Shown here piece after piece: positions 35,070 through 43,504 of a DNA stretch of 64,000 nucleotides (the stretch's first letter is position 1; each line of letters opens with the position of its first letter). Made by a program: the position numbers and the translations under genes. Source of the DNA: Flavobacterium bizetiae. Lineage in GTDB: Bacteria; Bacteroidota; Bacteroidia; Flavobacteriales; Flavobacteriaceae. The stretch spans positions 1 to 64,000 of the forward strand of contig NZ_CADCSU010000083.1 of the NCBI RefSeq assembly GCF_902804475.1, written 5' to 3'. A model generated the notes under the pieces. It had not been told where the DNA came from. It made no database searches and was given only the letters and a program-made list of their open reading frames with translations.

Positions 35070-36668
35070 TTATTTTCTCAAAAACAAAATAGCCCCCAAA
35101 ACACTAACAATTAAAATCGTCAGTGCGGCTATAACCATTGTAAGGTCCCGAATGTTTTTTCCTGCCCAGTCCATAAATAAAAATTTGTGGAGTATGGCAA
35201 AAGAATAACCTTCGACCATATCGCTGTTTTTAACTACTGCGGCTAATCTTGAGGTCGAAGTTTCGATGAAATAAGTTGTTTTTTCGGGCGTGTCATAAGC
35301 CAGTTTTATAACAGGCAATCTTTTGTTGACAAAGCCATATTCGCGACTATTAAAATCAGTTAAGAGTTTAGTATCTAATAATTTTACGTTTTCTAAGGAA
35401 ACCTGAGGTTCGTCTGAACTATGATCCATTTCGCAACAAGCGGCTTTTTGAGCTCCGTCTGTAAAATAATAAGCCAGAAATTCAGCGTATTGAAAATCCA
35501 GATTGGGTATCATTTTATTAGTTGCCGCATTAATGTAAACGACCTCAGATTTTGAATCCTCTTTTTTATTCCATTTTGAATTTGAATCTGATTTTGAGGT
35601 CTTGAATTTTTGTTTTTCAAGCAATTGACAACGAAAATACGTTGTATCATTTAAGGTAATAATACTCGCATTCTGAAAACGGCTCCAGTCTAAATTCAGA
35701 TTAATATTGGCAACCAAAATTTCTTTGGTTTTAAAAGTTGGTTCGTAAACCATTTGCGATAAAGTATACGGATTCCATTTTGTTGTGGCATGATAAGCAC
35801 CGCTAAAAGCAAATGTCAGGGTAAAAAGCGAAATCCATATACCAATTTGGCGATGGTATTTTCTAATGCCTTTTTTAGGTTGTAAAGAGTCTGTTTTTTT
35901 AAATTGTTTCCATAATAAGCCATAAATCACGATTCCGCTTATGGCTGAAAATCCAATAATAGATAACAAGAAAATCATCGTAATAATTCGGATACTATTG
36001 TTTGATATTGCATCGATAAACGACCAGTTATGAAACGTATCAAAGAACCAGATAAAGGCTTGTCTCGATGTTGGGTTATAAGTGGCGAGTTTGCTCGATG
36101 ATGTTTCTACATAAACCTGCATGGCATCCGGACGATCGAAACTTAGTTTGTATACCGGTAAATAACGATTTACATATTTGTATTGCGATGTAAATTCGGT
36201 TAGGATTTCGCTTTGTTTAATGCCGCTTTTTTGATCGTCGAGAAAATAACGCGAAAGCCATTCGGCATATTTTTGATCTCCATTTTCTAATTTTTTTGCG
36301 TTCGAAGTATCGAAATAGATCAGTTCGCCAAATATTGTTTTTACCTGATAAAAAGTGGCGTTGTTGAACGAAACGATTCGGAAATTTTTGAATTGTGTGA
36401 TTTCATTTTTTTGTAAAACTTCCTGAATCGAAAAGTGCAGTTGAGTTTTATCAATTATTGGTGTTTCCAATTTATCGTGCGCAATTTCGGGTTTGAAAAA
36501 ATGCGCCATAAATGGGTGCATTAATCCTGATAAAGTCCAAAAAATGACCGGAACAATAGTTATTAAACCAATTGTTCGATGCCATTTGTACATGTTCTGC
36601 TTGACTTTCTTGACAAATTTTGAATCTTTCTTTTTAGATTTTTTGTCTTTGTTTATTTCTTTACTCAT
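35070..36668 (-). CDS. PepSY-domain membrane protein (PiuB-like)
   Basis: A 532-residue inner-membrane protein from the ATG at 36668 (frame open to 36725). Two repeated halves each begin with a His-bearing helix, KWHRTIGLITIVPVIFWTLSGLMH and KYHRQIGIWISLFTLTFAFSGAYH, followed by a periplasmic PepSY-like domain, with four membrane segments. PiuB-like proteins are thought to reduce metal or metal-chelate in the periplasm, often with a haem bound by the paired His. A Cys-Cys-Glu-Met-Asp-His segment (KAACCEMDHSSDE) could bind metal. It is the last gene of the copper-like locus, 183 bases from the TonB receptor gene with repeats between. Confidence 0.83.
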   Translation of the reverse strand: MSKEINKDKKSKKKDSKFVKKVKQNMYKWHRTIGLITIVPVIFWTLSGLMHPFMAHFFKPEIAHDKLETPIIDKTQLHFSIQEVLQKNEITQFKNFRIVSFNNATFYQVKTIFGELIYFDTSNAKKLENGDQKYAEWLSRYFLDDQKSGIKQSEILTEFTSQYKYVNRYLPVYKLSFDRPDAMQVYVETSSSKLATYNPTSRQAFIWFFDTFHNWSFIDAISNNSIRIITMIFLLSIIGFSAISGIVIYGLLWKQFKKTDSLQPKKGIRKYHRQIGIWISLFTLTFAFSGAYHATTKWNPYTLSQMVYEPTFKTKEILVANINLNLDWSRFQNASIITLNDTTYFRCQLLEKQKFKTSKSDSNSKWNKKEDSKSEVVYINAATNKMIPNLDFQYAEFLAYYFTDGAQKAACCEMDHSSDEPQVSLENVKLLDTKLLTDFNSREYGFVNKRLPVIKLAYDTPEKTTYFIETSTSRLAAVVKNSDMVEGYSFAILHKFLFMDWAGKNIRDLTMVIAALTILIVSVLGAILFLRK

Positions 36669-36680
36669 TGTTAGGTTTTT

Positions 36681-36757
36681 TAGCCCCGATGGAGGCGATA
36701 TCCTTTTTATGGCTTTTTCTGCCATAAAAAGATAAAGCCGAGAGCGGGATTAGCTTC
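36681..36757. repeat. Intergenic repeat family A, copy 4 (minus)
   Basis: Begins TAGCCCCGATGGAGGCGATATCC and ends AGCGGGATTAGCT, the reverse of the copies at 1649 and 40704. It starts within the upstream extension of the PepSY frame, which supports the start at 36668. Confidence 0.75.
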
Positions 36758-36775
36758 TAATAATTATTATTTTAT

Positions 36776-36843
36776 TGCCACAGATTAAAGGATTAAAAAA
36801 GATTATTTTAAAAAATCCTTCTAATCATTTTAATCTGTGGCAA
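36776..36843. repeat. Terminator-like inverted repeat
   Basis: TTGCCACAGATTAAA (36776-36790) pairs with TTTAATCTGTGGCAA (36829-36843) with AT-rich inner pairing. It begins 8 bases beyond the stop codon of the TonB receptor. Confidence 0.7.
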
Positions 36844-36851
36844 AAAAAACT

Positions 36852-39011
36852 CTATTTTTTTAATGAAAAATTATACTGTATTCCAAATACAAAAGTTCTT
36901 GGAGCTGCTGCTGTATAAGTAGGTTGAGCGTTTGCGGTATTGGCCCTCGAAACATTATAAGCGTATAATTTATCGGTTAAATTGAGTACATTTCCGTAGA
37001 CTTCAATCCTCTTCCATTGATAACCTACTCTGGCGTTGAATAAGTTATAACCACTGTATTTTACGGTATTAATCTGATCCTGGTAATAACTCCCGACCAA
37101 TTGCCATTCGACAGAAGTTCTAAGATTTGGAAGCCAGTTGGGGTAATAACTTATCTCAGAATTTCCAGACCATTTTGGTGCTGCCGGCATTTCTTTACCG
37201 TCCAGATTCTGAACGGGATCGCTTGGTTTGTCTGAAAGTTTAAAATCGATATAAGTATGTTGTGCGTAAGTTCCGCCAAGACGAATGTTGATTTGTTTTG
37301 AAGGACGATACGAAGCACCAAACTCAACTCCTTTATGTCGCGTTTCTCCAGCTGAGCGATAATCTGTTGAGTTATCAGGAAGTTTAATATTTAAAAGTTC
37401 ATTTTTTCCTTCCATATAGTATAAAGCGTAGTCAAAATTTAATTTGTTTTCGAAGAAAGAAAGCCATCCTCCAACCTCGTAATTATTGAAAGTTGCGGGA
37501 TCCAGATTATAATAAAAATCAGCAGGAACGCCAGTTGTGCCGCCAGTTCCGGGTTTGGTTCTAAAGATCGACGTAATTCCCGGAGGCGCAAAACCCTGGG
37601 AGTAATTACCGTAGAAACCGGCAAATTCGGTTGGGTTGTAGTTGGCTCCGGCTTTAAAAGTCATTTTGTCATAAACTTTACTTCCGGTCGAATTGTCAAG
37701 TGCGTTGTTGTAATTGACTTTCATATTATCGTAACGTCCGCCAACCGTAATAATCAGTTTTTCGATTGGGTTAAAACTCAATTGCGCATATCCGGCAGAG
37801 TTGAAGATGTCAGCTGTATAATCGGCTAATTTTGAGTCCGGATGTTGGGCAACAATCTCGTACGAACTAACAGTTTGTTTGCCAGCTTCTCCAGGGTTTA
37901 GATTGGCTTTTAGATCAATAACATACGACCAATACGTCACGGGAGAGTAATCGTATAAAGCTCCGGCAACCAATTTAGTGTTCAAAAAATCGAATTTTTG
38001 AGTATGTTGTCCAATCGCGCCATAACTTTTAAAATTATTCGAGTTGACTTCGCCTTTTGCTGTAGTAGGATTTACGGTTGGACTCCATCTAATTCCGTAA
38101 GAAGGATTTTGTCCCAATTTATTATCACGCAAATATCCTGTAATGTAACTGCTCGAATTGCTGTTCCAGTCGTGTTCTAATGTTAATCGGGTTCGCAAAG
38201 CATCAGATTTTCTATAGGTAAAATTCGAGGTGCTTTGGTAGGTTCTGTTATTAAAAGCATCTTCATTAACCGTTCCGCTCATATCCGAATAATATTTTCC
38301 GTACATCGTATTGCTAATCAATCGGGTCGAAGAGGAGATGTTGTAATCGATTCTCGCATTCAGATTGTCTTTATTATAATCAGAATACGTCATCCAGCCA
38401 TTTTCCTGCAAACTCGAAATTCCGGCAATATGAAAACCAACTTTACCAATGGTTGCACCACCAGCCGCCTGAAATCTTCTGTATCCGTAATTATCAGCCT
38501 GAACGCCAAATTTAAATTCCGGATCAACAGGAGGTTTTTGTGAAATTAAATTAATCGTTCCGCCAACTGCTTCAGGTCCGTACAAAGACGAAACTGGGCC
38601 TTTTACCACCTCGATACTTTGTATATTAAACTGATTAATTTCAAGTAAAGCATTGTGATTAAAGATTCCCATTGGGCGAATAGGCAAACCATCTTCGAGA
38701 TATAAATAATAAGCATTAGTTGTCATAGGCTGACGAATAGACATCATGTGCTGCTCGTTTCCTAAGTTTACCATTAAAACTCCCGGCGTTTTATTGATGA
38801 TTTCATAAACCGCTATTGCCTTAGTTTCGTTGATCGTTTTAGCGGTCAATTTGCTTATGGCAACCGGAGTTTCTTTGCGCAAAGTAGCGGTACGATTTGC
38901 GGTGATAAAAACATTATCCAGTTCCTGAGATTGTGTTGTGTCTTGCTTGACTTTGTTTTGCGCTAAGACACATTGCCCTATAATGAATAGAGCGAAGTAT
39001 ATTTTCTTCAT
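36852..39011 (-). CDS. TonB-dependent outer-membrane receptor
   Basis: A 719-residue receptor with signal peptide (residues 1-18, QCVLAQ), a TonB-box-like stretch LDNVFITA, a plug domain (about 45-155; SIEVVKGPVSSLYGPEAVGGTINLIS) and a barrel ending in FVFGIQYNFSLKK. There is no N-terminal carboxypeptidase-like domain, so it is not SusC-type. The plug has many Met and His residues for its size (H88, M89, M90, M96, M114, H119), which would fit a Cu ligand site as in OprC-type copper receptors. That link is inference. It follows a small Cys-motif gene by 92 bases and is followed by the PepSY gene. Confidence 0.88.
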   Translation of the reverse strand: MKKIYFALFIIGQCVLAQNKVKQDTTQSQELDNVFITANRTATLRKETPVAISKLTAKTINETKAIAVYEIINKTPGVLMVNLGNEQHMMSIRQPMTTNAYYLYLEDGLPIRPMGIFNHNALLEINQFNIQSIEVVKGPVSSLYGPEAVGGTINLISQKPPVDPEFKFGVQADNYGYRRFQAAGGATIGKVGFHIAGISSLQENGWMTYSDYNKDNLNARIDYNISSSTRLISNTMYGKYYSDMSGTVNEDAFNNRTYQSTSNFTYRKSDALRTRLTLEHDWNSNSSSYITGYLRDNKLGQNPSYGIRWSPTVNPTTAKGEVNSNNFKSYGAIGQHTQKFDFLNTKLVAGALYDYSPVTYWSYVIDLKANLNPGEAGKQTVSSYEIVAQHPDSKLADYTADIFNSAGYAQLSFNPIEKLIITVGGRYDNMKVNYNNALDNSTGSKVYDKMTFKAGANYNPTEFAGFYGNYSQGFAPPGITSIFRTKPGTGGTTGVPADFYYNLDPATFNNYEVGGWLSFFENKLNFDYALYYMEGKNELLNIKLPDNSTDYRSAGETRHKGVEFGASYRPSKQINIRLGGTYAQHTYIDFKLSDKPSDPVQNLDGKEMPAAPKWSGNSEISYYPNWLPNLRTSVEWQLVGSYYQDQINTVKYSGYNLFNARVGYQWKRIEVYGNVLNLTDKLYAYNVSRANTANAQPTYTAAAPRTFVFGIQYNFSLKK

Positions 39012-39103
39012 TTTAAATGATATAAATTTTATAAAGTACCCGACATTCTCTTGGTAGAATGCCGAAAAAGCTTTTCAAAAGAATTGAAAAGCGGGACTAA
39101 AAT

Positions 39104-39481
39104 CTATATCAAATAAGACGGTGGATGAAAGGTAGCATTCGAAACCGAAACAGGTTTTTTGTCCGTAGGAGCAAAGATTTTCGCTCTCGATTCTGTTGGT
39201 GGTATTATTTTAAAATCGGTTACAATGATATTCTGAATATAAACAACTTCTGCTTTTTCTTTCAGATTGTCGTGCATTCTTTTTTCGTTATCATCATATT
39301 TTTTTAAACTTTTCTGAAGTTCGCATCGGCCATTACAACTATTAAAAAGCATTTTGCGTTGTACACAAATAGTCTTTGATATTTCTTCCTGATTGAGTTT
39401 AAATGCCGTATAAACGCAGAAACTGCCAAATGATGGCATTAAAAGCATGAAGGAAAGAAATATAATGACGATTTTTCTCAA
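39104..39481 (-). CDS. Small Cys-motif protein A (paralogue of 43505-43882)
   Basis: I do not recognise the family. A 125-residue protein with an N-terminal hydrophobic helix (residues 4-20), an anchor or signal. The core at residues 27-62 carries C39, C49 and C53 (C-x9-C-x3-C) plus a free Cys22. The core is identical to that of the paralogue at 43505-43882 over 36 residues, much closer than the rest. The likely start is TTG. Its neighbours (TonB receptor, barrel, MbnP/MbnH-like genes) point to a metal-handling role, such as a copper-binding or thiol-redox protein. The function is inference. Confidence 0.7.
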   Translation of the reverse strand: MRKIVIIFLSFMLLMPSFGSFCVYTAFKLNQEEISKTICVQRKMLFNSCNGRCELQKSLKKYDDNEKRMHDNLKEKAEVVYIQNIIVTDFKIIPPTESRAKIFAPTDKKPVSVSNATFHPPSYLI

Positions 39482-39587
39482 AGCTTTTTTCGTTGTTTTT
39501 TGAATCTTTATTTTAAATGCAAATTAAAAGTTGAAATGTATCTTTAGATACATAATATTGGTAGTCTATTTGATTTGAAATTCGTTG

Positions 39588-39639
39588 GCGTGCCGTAGGT
39601 ACGCAATGATTCTCGTTTTGTTGCGTACCTACGGCACGC
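39588..39639. repeat. Perfect inverted repeat, 19-base arms
   Basis: GCGTGCCGTAGGTACGCAA (39588-39606) and TTGCGTACCTACGGCACGC (39621-39639) match perfectly across 14 bases. It is GC-richer than its surroundings and lies after the barrel gene. Confidence 0.85.
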
Positions 39640-39723
39640 TAAATTTATTTCTTGATTACTATTTTCTATCAATATTTAGTGCCTAACGGCACAAATTGTA
39701 AAATTTTATGCTTTAGTATGAAA

Positions 39724-40683
39724 CTATAAAGTATAATTTAAGTTGATGCTCCATCTGTAATTCGCCTCCATATTACCGCTTGATAAATTTTGGTTAATAG
39801 GCAACATCGCATTTATTCCTACCGAAAATTTATCTTTTCCGGCTTCAATGCCAAATTTGCTAAACAAAATATCGCCAGCGGTATTAGGTAAATCCAATCC
39901 GTGTTGTTGATTGGTTTGGTAAACTTCGCCCGCCAAACCTGCTTGCGGAATAATTTGAACTGATTTTAAATCGAACAAATAAAAGAACGTTCCTGCATAA
40001 TTAAACTGATCGCCGTATTGGTAATTTTTACTGTTTTCGGTTTTAAAAATGTAATTTAAAGTGGTGTTTAAACCTAAGTTTTTATGCTTAATCACATATT
40101 CTGAAACTATCGGGAAATCCCAACTTCCGGTTCCTAATTGAAAACTCTGATTTACGCTTCCTAAATTATTCGCTTCTTTAAATTTCCCGGTCGGAAGTTT
40201 TACACCACCACCCAAATTTATTTTGTGTGTAAAAAACGTGCTGTCTTTTTTGGTTTCAAAAACCGTGTACAAAGCCATTACCGTAATATCGCCTAAACCT
40301 TCGATATCTTCTGTTCCGGCAGTTAATTGTCTTTCGTTAAAATGATACGGAACCAACGCCGAAATCTGAATTTTGTCCGTCACAGGAACTCGCGCCCAAG
40401 CCTGAATTGTATTGAAGTTTTCATCAATCCATGGCGAATTGGCAAAGATTCCGTCGCGACTCGTATAACTTTGTTTCATATATCTTAAACCCACAAAATT
40501 ATTGTTCAGCATCGAACCAAAACCCATGCTTCCGCCACTTGCCGAACATCCGCAAGCATCGCAATCAAAATCTTCCATCATTGCCAAACGCTGAAAAGTA
40601 AAGGCCGAAATACTATCTTTTACATTAAAACTAAAGGCCGAAAAACCAACCAAAAGTGTCAACATTACTATTATTTTTTTCAT
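39724..40683 (-). CDS. Outer-membrane barrel with Cys-rich N terminus
   Basis: A 319-residue exported barrel resembling outer-membrane channel proteins of the 'transporter' (meta-pathway phenol-degradation-like) type. Strands such as FVGLRYMKQSY, IQAWARVPVTDKIQISALVPYHF and VSYALYTVFE-like segments alternate regularly, and the C terminus is WSINLNYTL. Unusually, the mature N terminus has the cluster CDACGCSAS (C41, C44, C46) near a Met-Glu-Asp stretch and Gly/Ser/Met-rich linker. Three Cys within six residues is rare for a barrel and would suit metal binding. The gene lies between the two small Cys-motif genes in the copper-like locus. Confidence 0.72.
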   Translation of the reverse strand: MKKIIVMLTLLVGFSAFSFNVKDSISAFTFQRLAMMEDFDCDACGCSASGGSMGFGSMLNNNFVGLRYMKQSYTSRDGIFANSPWIDENFNTIQAWARVPVTDKIQISALVPYHFNERQLTAGTEDIEGLGDITVMALYTVFETKKDSTFFTHKINLGGGVKLPTGKFKEANNLGSVNQSFQLGTGSWDFPIVSEYVIKHKNLGLNTTLNYIFKTENSKNYQYGDQFNYAGTFFYLFDLKSVQIIPQAGLAGEVYQTNQQHGLDLPNTAGDILFSKFGIEAGKDKFSVGINAMLPINQNLSSGNMEANYRWSINLNYTL

Positions 40684-41213
40684 TTTAATTTGTATTATTT
40701 TTAGGAGCTGATCCCGCTTTTCGTTTCAAGCTTTTCTCAAAATCCCATTTTTCTATGTTTTTACAAAGCTTCCGCTGGTCGCTTTATAAAACCTAGAAAA
40801 ATTAGGTCTTTTTTTAAAAAGGCTTTTCACTGCAATCGGGGCTAGGACTCCGGTTTTCATTATGATTTTTGTTCTTTGCTGCAGATTACACAGATTAAAA
40901 TGATTTTTTTTCAAATCTGATTTTCAATTGATTTTTAATCTGTGTTAATCTTTTTAATCTGTGGCAAAATTTTATTTCTATTATTTGAGTTGCCTCCAGC
41001 TTTAGCTGGAGTAATCCATTTGCATTTAATCTGGGCTTTAGCCAAATACAAGTTTGGCTAAAGCCTCTATTTAGTCTTTTACTATTTAAATCCAGCTAAA
41101 GCTGGACGCTATTCATAATTATTTTTGCCACAGATTCCACGGATTAAAATGATTTCCAATTGCTTTTAATCTGCGTTAATCCGTACAATCCTTAAAACCC
41201 GTGGGCCAATTTC
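40684..41213. repeat. Repeat-packed 530-base gap, no gene
   Basis: Contains, in order, family A copy 5 (40704-40846), a CACAGATT...AATCTGTG inverted repeat (40882-40965), a CTCCAGCTTTAGCTGGAG palindrome (40992-41009) whose partner AATCCAGCTAAAGCTGGA lies at 41089-41106, an inner 13-base stem GGCTTTAGCCAAA/TTTGGCTAAAGCC (41034-41065), and a second CACAGATT unit (41130-41205). It separates the MbnH-like gene from the barrel gene, so the locus may not be one transcript. Confidence 0.8.
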
Positions 41214-42254
41214 TTAAAACTCCGAGAAACGTTTATCTGTCAAATACTGATTGTCCGTCAGTGTTTTCAAAAATGCAATTATTTGTTTTTTCTCATTTGC
41301 GTTAAGAGATATTCCAAATTTCCCGTTCTGTTTTAAAATAGGATCTAATGTTGGAGCATCTTCAATACCACTTGCATAATGATCCAAAACACCTTCAAGC
41401 GTTCCGAATCTTCCGTCATGCATATAAGGTCCTGAAACTTCTACATTTCGTAAACTTGGCACTTTGAATTTGTAATAATCCTTTGCTAATTCGGTTACTT
41501 TATAGCGACCAACATCGTTTACCATTGGGTTTACAGCTAAACCATTATTCCGAAACGAATTGTCGGTTTGTAAATCAGTTGCATGGCATGAAGCACATTT
41601 TGATTTAAACAAATCGTAACCTGCCAATTCATCAGTTGAGAATGTTCCGCCAGTTTCATGACGTCGGTATTTATCAAATTTTGAATTGGATGAAACAACC
41701 ATTACCATAAATTGCGAAAGTGCTTTCAACATATTTTCGGTTGTAATCGCATCATCGCCAAAAGCTTGTCCGAATAATTTTTGATAGTCTTTATCGGCTT
41801 TCATCATTTTTAGAATAGCGTTCAAATTTCCGTTCATTTCAATATTACTCGTAAGCGGAATTATAGGCTGTAAGTCTAAATGGTCTGCGGCTCCGTCGTA
41901 CATAAATGTAGTTTGGTAAGCCAGATTCTGAATCGATGGTGTGTTTCTGGTTCCTTGTGCATTATCGACACCATGACTTACCGTGTGTCCGTGATGCGTA
42001 AAGGCGTTGGCTTGTATGTGGCAAAACCCGCAAGAAACGACTCCATCAGACGCTAAACGTCCGTCGTAAAATAGTTTTTTACCCAGTTCAAATCCTTTTT
42101 CTGTTGGCGGATTCAGTGCAATATTGTAGGCTAAAGCAGGAAAGTTTGACGGAACTGTAAATTCCAGGGAAATGTTTACATATTCGTTTTCTTCACTAGA
42201 GCAGCTCCATACCAACGGAATCATCAGCCATAGAAAATATTTTATTTTCAGCAT
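41214..42254 (-). CDS. Di-haem cytochrome c peroxidase-like protein, MbnH-like
   Basis: A 346-residue lipoprotein (lipobox VWSC, Cys18) with acidic residues after the Cys. Two haem motifs are CGFCH (75-79) and CASCH (220-224), with the late VSGPYMHDGRFGTLEGVL motif. The peroxidase/MauG family includes MbnH, which oxidises a Trp of MbnP to kynurenine and so lets MbnP bind copper. The next gene upstream on the same strand (43290) is MbnP-like, the combination that defines the MbnPH pair. The short length (346) fits MbnH better than a peroxidase with extra domains. Family sure; MbnH role by context. Confidence 0.85.
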   Translation of the reverse strand: MLKIKYFLWLMIPLVWSCSSEENEYVNISLEFTVPSNFPALAYNIALNPPTEKGFELGKKLFYDGRLASDGVVSCGFCHIQANAFTHHGHTVSHGVDNAQGTRNTPSIQNLAYQTTFMYDGAADHLDLQPIIPLTSNIEMNGNLNAILKMMKADKDYQKLFGQAFGDDAITTENMLKALSQFMVMVVSSNSKFDKYRRHETGGTFSTDELAGYDLFKSKCASCHATDLQTDNSFRNNGLAVNPMVNDVGRYKVTELAKDYYKFKVPSLRNVEVSGPYMHDGRFGTLEGVLDHYASGIEDAPTLDPILKQNGKFGISLNANEKKQIIAFLKTLTDNQYLTDKRFSEF

Positions 42255-42377
42255 GATTTTTTGTGTTTAAAAGCAAAACAGTAATTTTTTTGCCACGAAT
42301 TCCCGCGAATTACAATGGGACTAAATTTCTTATAATGATTGCTTCTTTGGTTGTTAAAAGCACAAAAAGTTCTGATT

Positions 42378-42446
42378 TAGCCCCGATAGAAGCGACATCC
42401 TTTTGTGGCGGGGTTCGCCACAAAAGATATAGTGAATAGCGGGACA
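42378..42446. repeat. Intergenic repeat family A, copy 6 (minus)
   Basis: Begins TAGCCCCGATAGAAGCGACATCC and ends AGCGGGACATT. A TTTTGTGGCG/CGCCACAAAA hairpin sits in its middle. It lies between the MbnP-like and MbnH-like genes. Confidence 0.75.
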
Positions 42447-42486
42447 TTACTTCTGGAAAAACGAAACTTTTGTGCTCCTGAAAAAA

Positions 42487-43290
42487 TTAATCGTTATGTA
42501 CGTGATCTACCTTAAACATAGCCGAAATGTTTTGCGTAATTAAGGGTAGGTTGGCACCGCCCATGATCATTGCGCCCATTCCGCCAGCGTTGTTGTCAGA
42601 AAGTTTGATTTTGTTTTTACCGTCGATAATTTTAGAAAGATCTGTAATAATGTGAACGGCAGGAGTGATGTTGTCGCGAACCAAAGCTTTTGTTGGTAGA
42701 TCTACGGTTACTTCGGTATAATTATAATCGGTTCCGGTTTTTCCGGTGTGAATCATAAAAGGGGTTGCCGTAGTAACATTTGCTGAGGTAAAAGTGCCTT
42801 CGAGTGCCAGGAATTTATATCCTGCAGCCCAAGACCACAACATGCCTGCATCATTTGCCTGAGCCAGAAAATCGCCTTGTCCGGCTGCGCCTAATTTCCA
42901 TTGGTCTTCGTCAACTCCAATACCAAATTTTACTTTTACGTAATCTCCGGCAGGAATATCTGTTAGTTTAAATTGTTGTCCGGCTGCGGTAGATTCGTCA
43001 GCAATAAAATAGCTTTTGCTTTTTGGGTATGCAAAAGTTGTTCCGTCAGCTTTTGTAAGTACAACGTTGCTCACGATATATTTTACAAGACTAATTTTCA
43101 GGACTTCGTTGTTAGAAGTTGTGTTTCCTTGTGTGTTTAAAATTAAATCGTTCGCGCCAAAAGCGTTGTCGAATTTTAAAGTAAGGTTTCCGTTTCCTGA
43201 ACTTGCCTCGTTGTTATCGTCGTTTGAACATGAGATAAATGCTATAGAAATTGCTACAAGAGCAAGGGCTTTGTATAATGTGTTTTTCAT
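42487..43290 (-). CDS. MbnP-like periplasmic or surface lipoprotein
   Basis: A 267-residue lipoprotein from the ATG at 43290 (frame open to 43347), lipobox FISC (Cys21), with Ser-Asn-Asp-Asp after the Cys. The segment GMLWSWAAGYKFLALEG (149-165) matches the MbnP family hallmark; W152 and W154 are the Trp candidates for conversion to kynurenine by the di-haem partner. W131 lies before it. His181, His213, His263 and His265 are possible copper ligands. MbnP proteins bind copper, with affinity gained after the Trp oxidation. It is followed by the MbnH-like gene after 232 bases. Strong family match by motif and context. Confidence 0.83.
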   Translation of the reverse strand: MKNTLYKALALVAISIAFISCSNDDNNEASSGNGNLTLKFDNAFGANDLILNTQGNTTSNNEVLKISLVKYIVSNVVLTKADGTTFAYPKSKSYFIADESTAAGQQFKLTDIPAGDYVKVKFGIGVDEDQWKLGAAGQGDFLAQANDAGMLWSWAAGYKFLALEGTFTSANVTTATPFMIHTGKTGTDYNYTEVTVDLPTKALVRDNITPAVHIITDLSKIIDGKNKIKLSDNNAGGMGAMIMGGANLPLITQNISAMFKVDHVHND

Positions 43291-43504
43291 TGTATGAATT
43301 TTATATAATTTGAATTTAATACCGATTGTATATTCAATATAGTCCAATTACATTGTACTATTTTCATATTACATCGGCATTATACCAGAAAACATTGAAC
43401 TAAAATATAAATAGAATTGGTATAAAATGTGCGTAAACACGGTTTCGTTGTTTGGGGAACAACGAAAATTCATTTCAATACGAATTGAAATGTGATTTTA
43501 AAAA

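Noticed and set aside
39588..39639. Insertion-sequence end
   Set aside because: No transposase gene and no partner repeat at a suitable distance.
41214..42254. Ordinary peroxide-reducing cytochrome c peroxidase
   Set aside because: Possible by domain alone, but the adjacent MbnP-like gene makes the MbnH role more likely.
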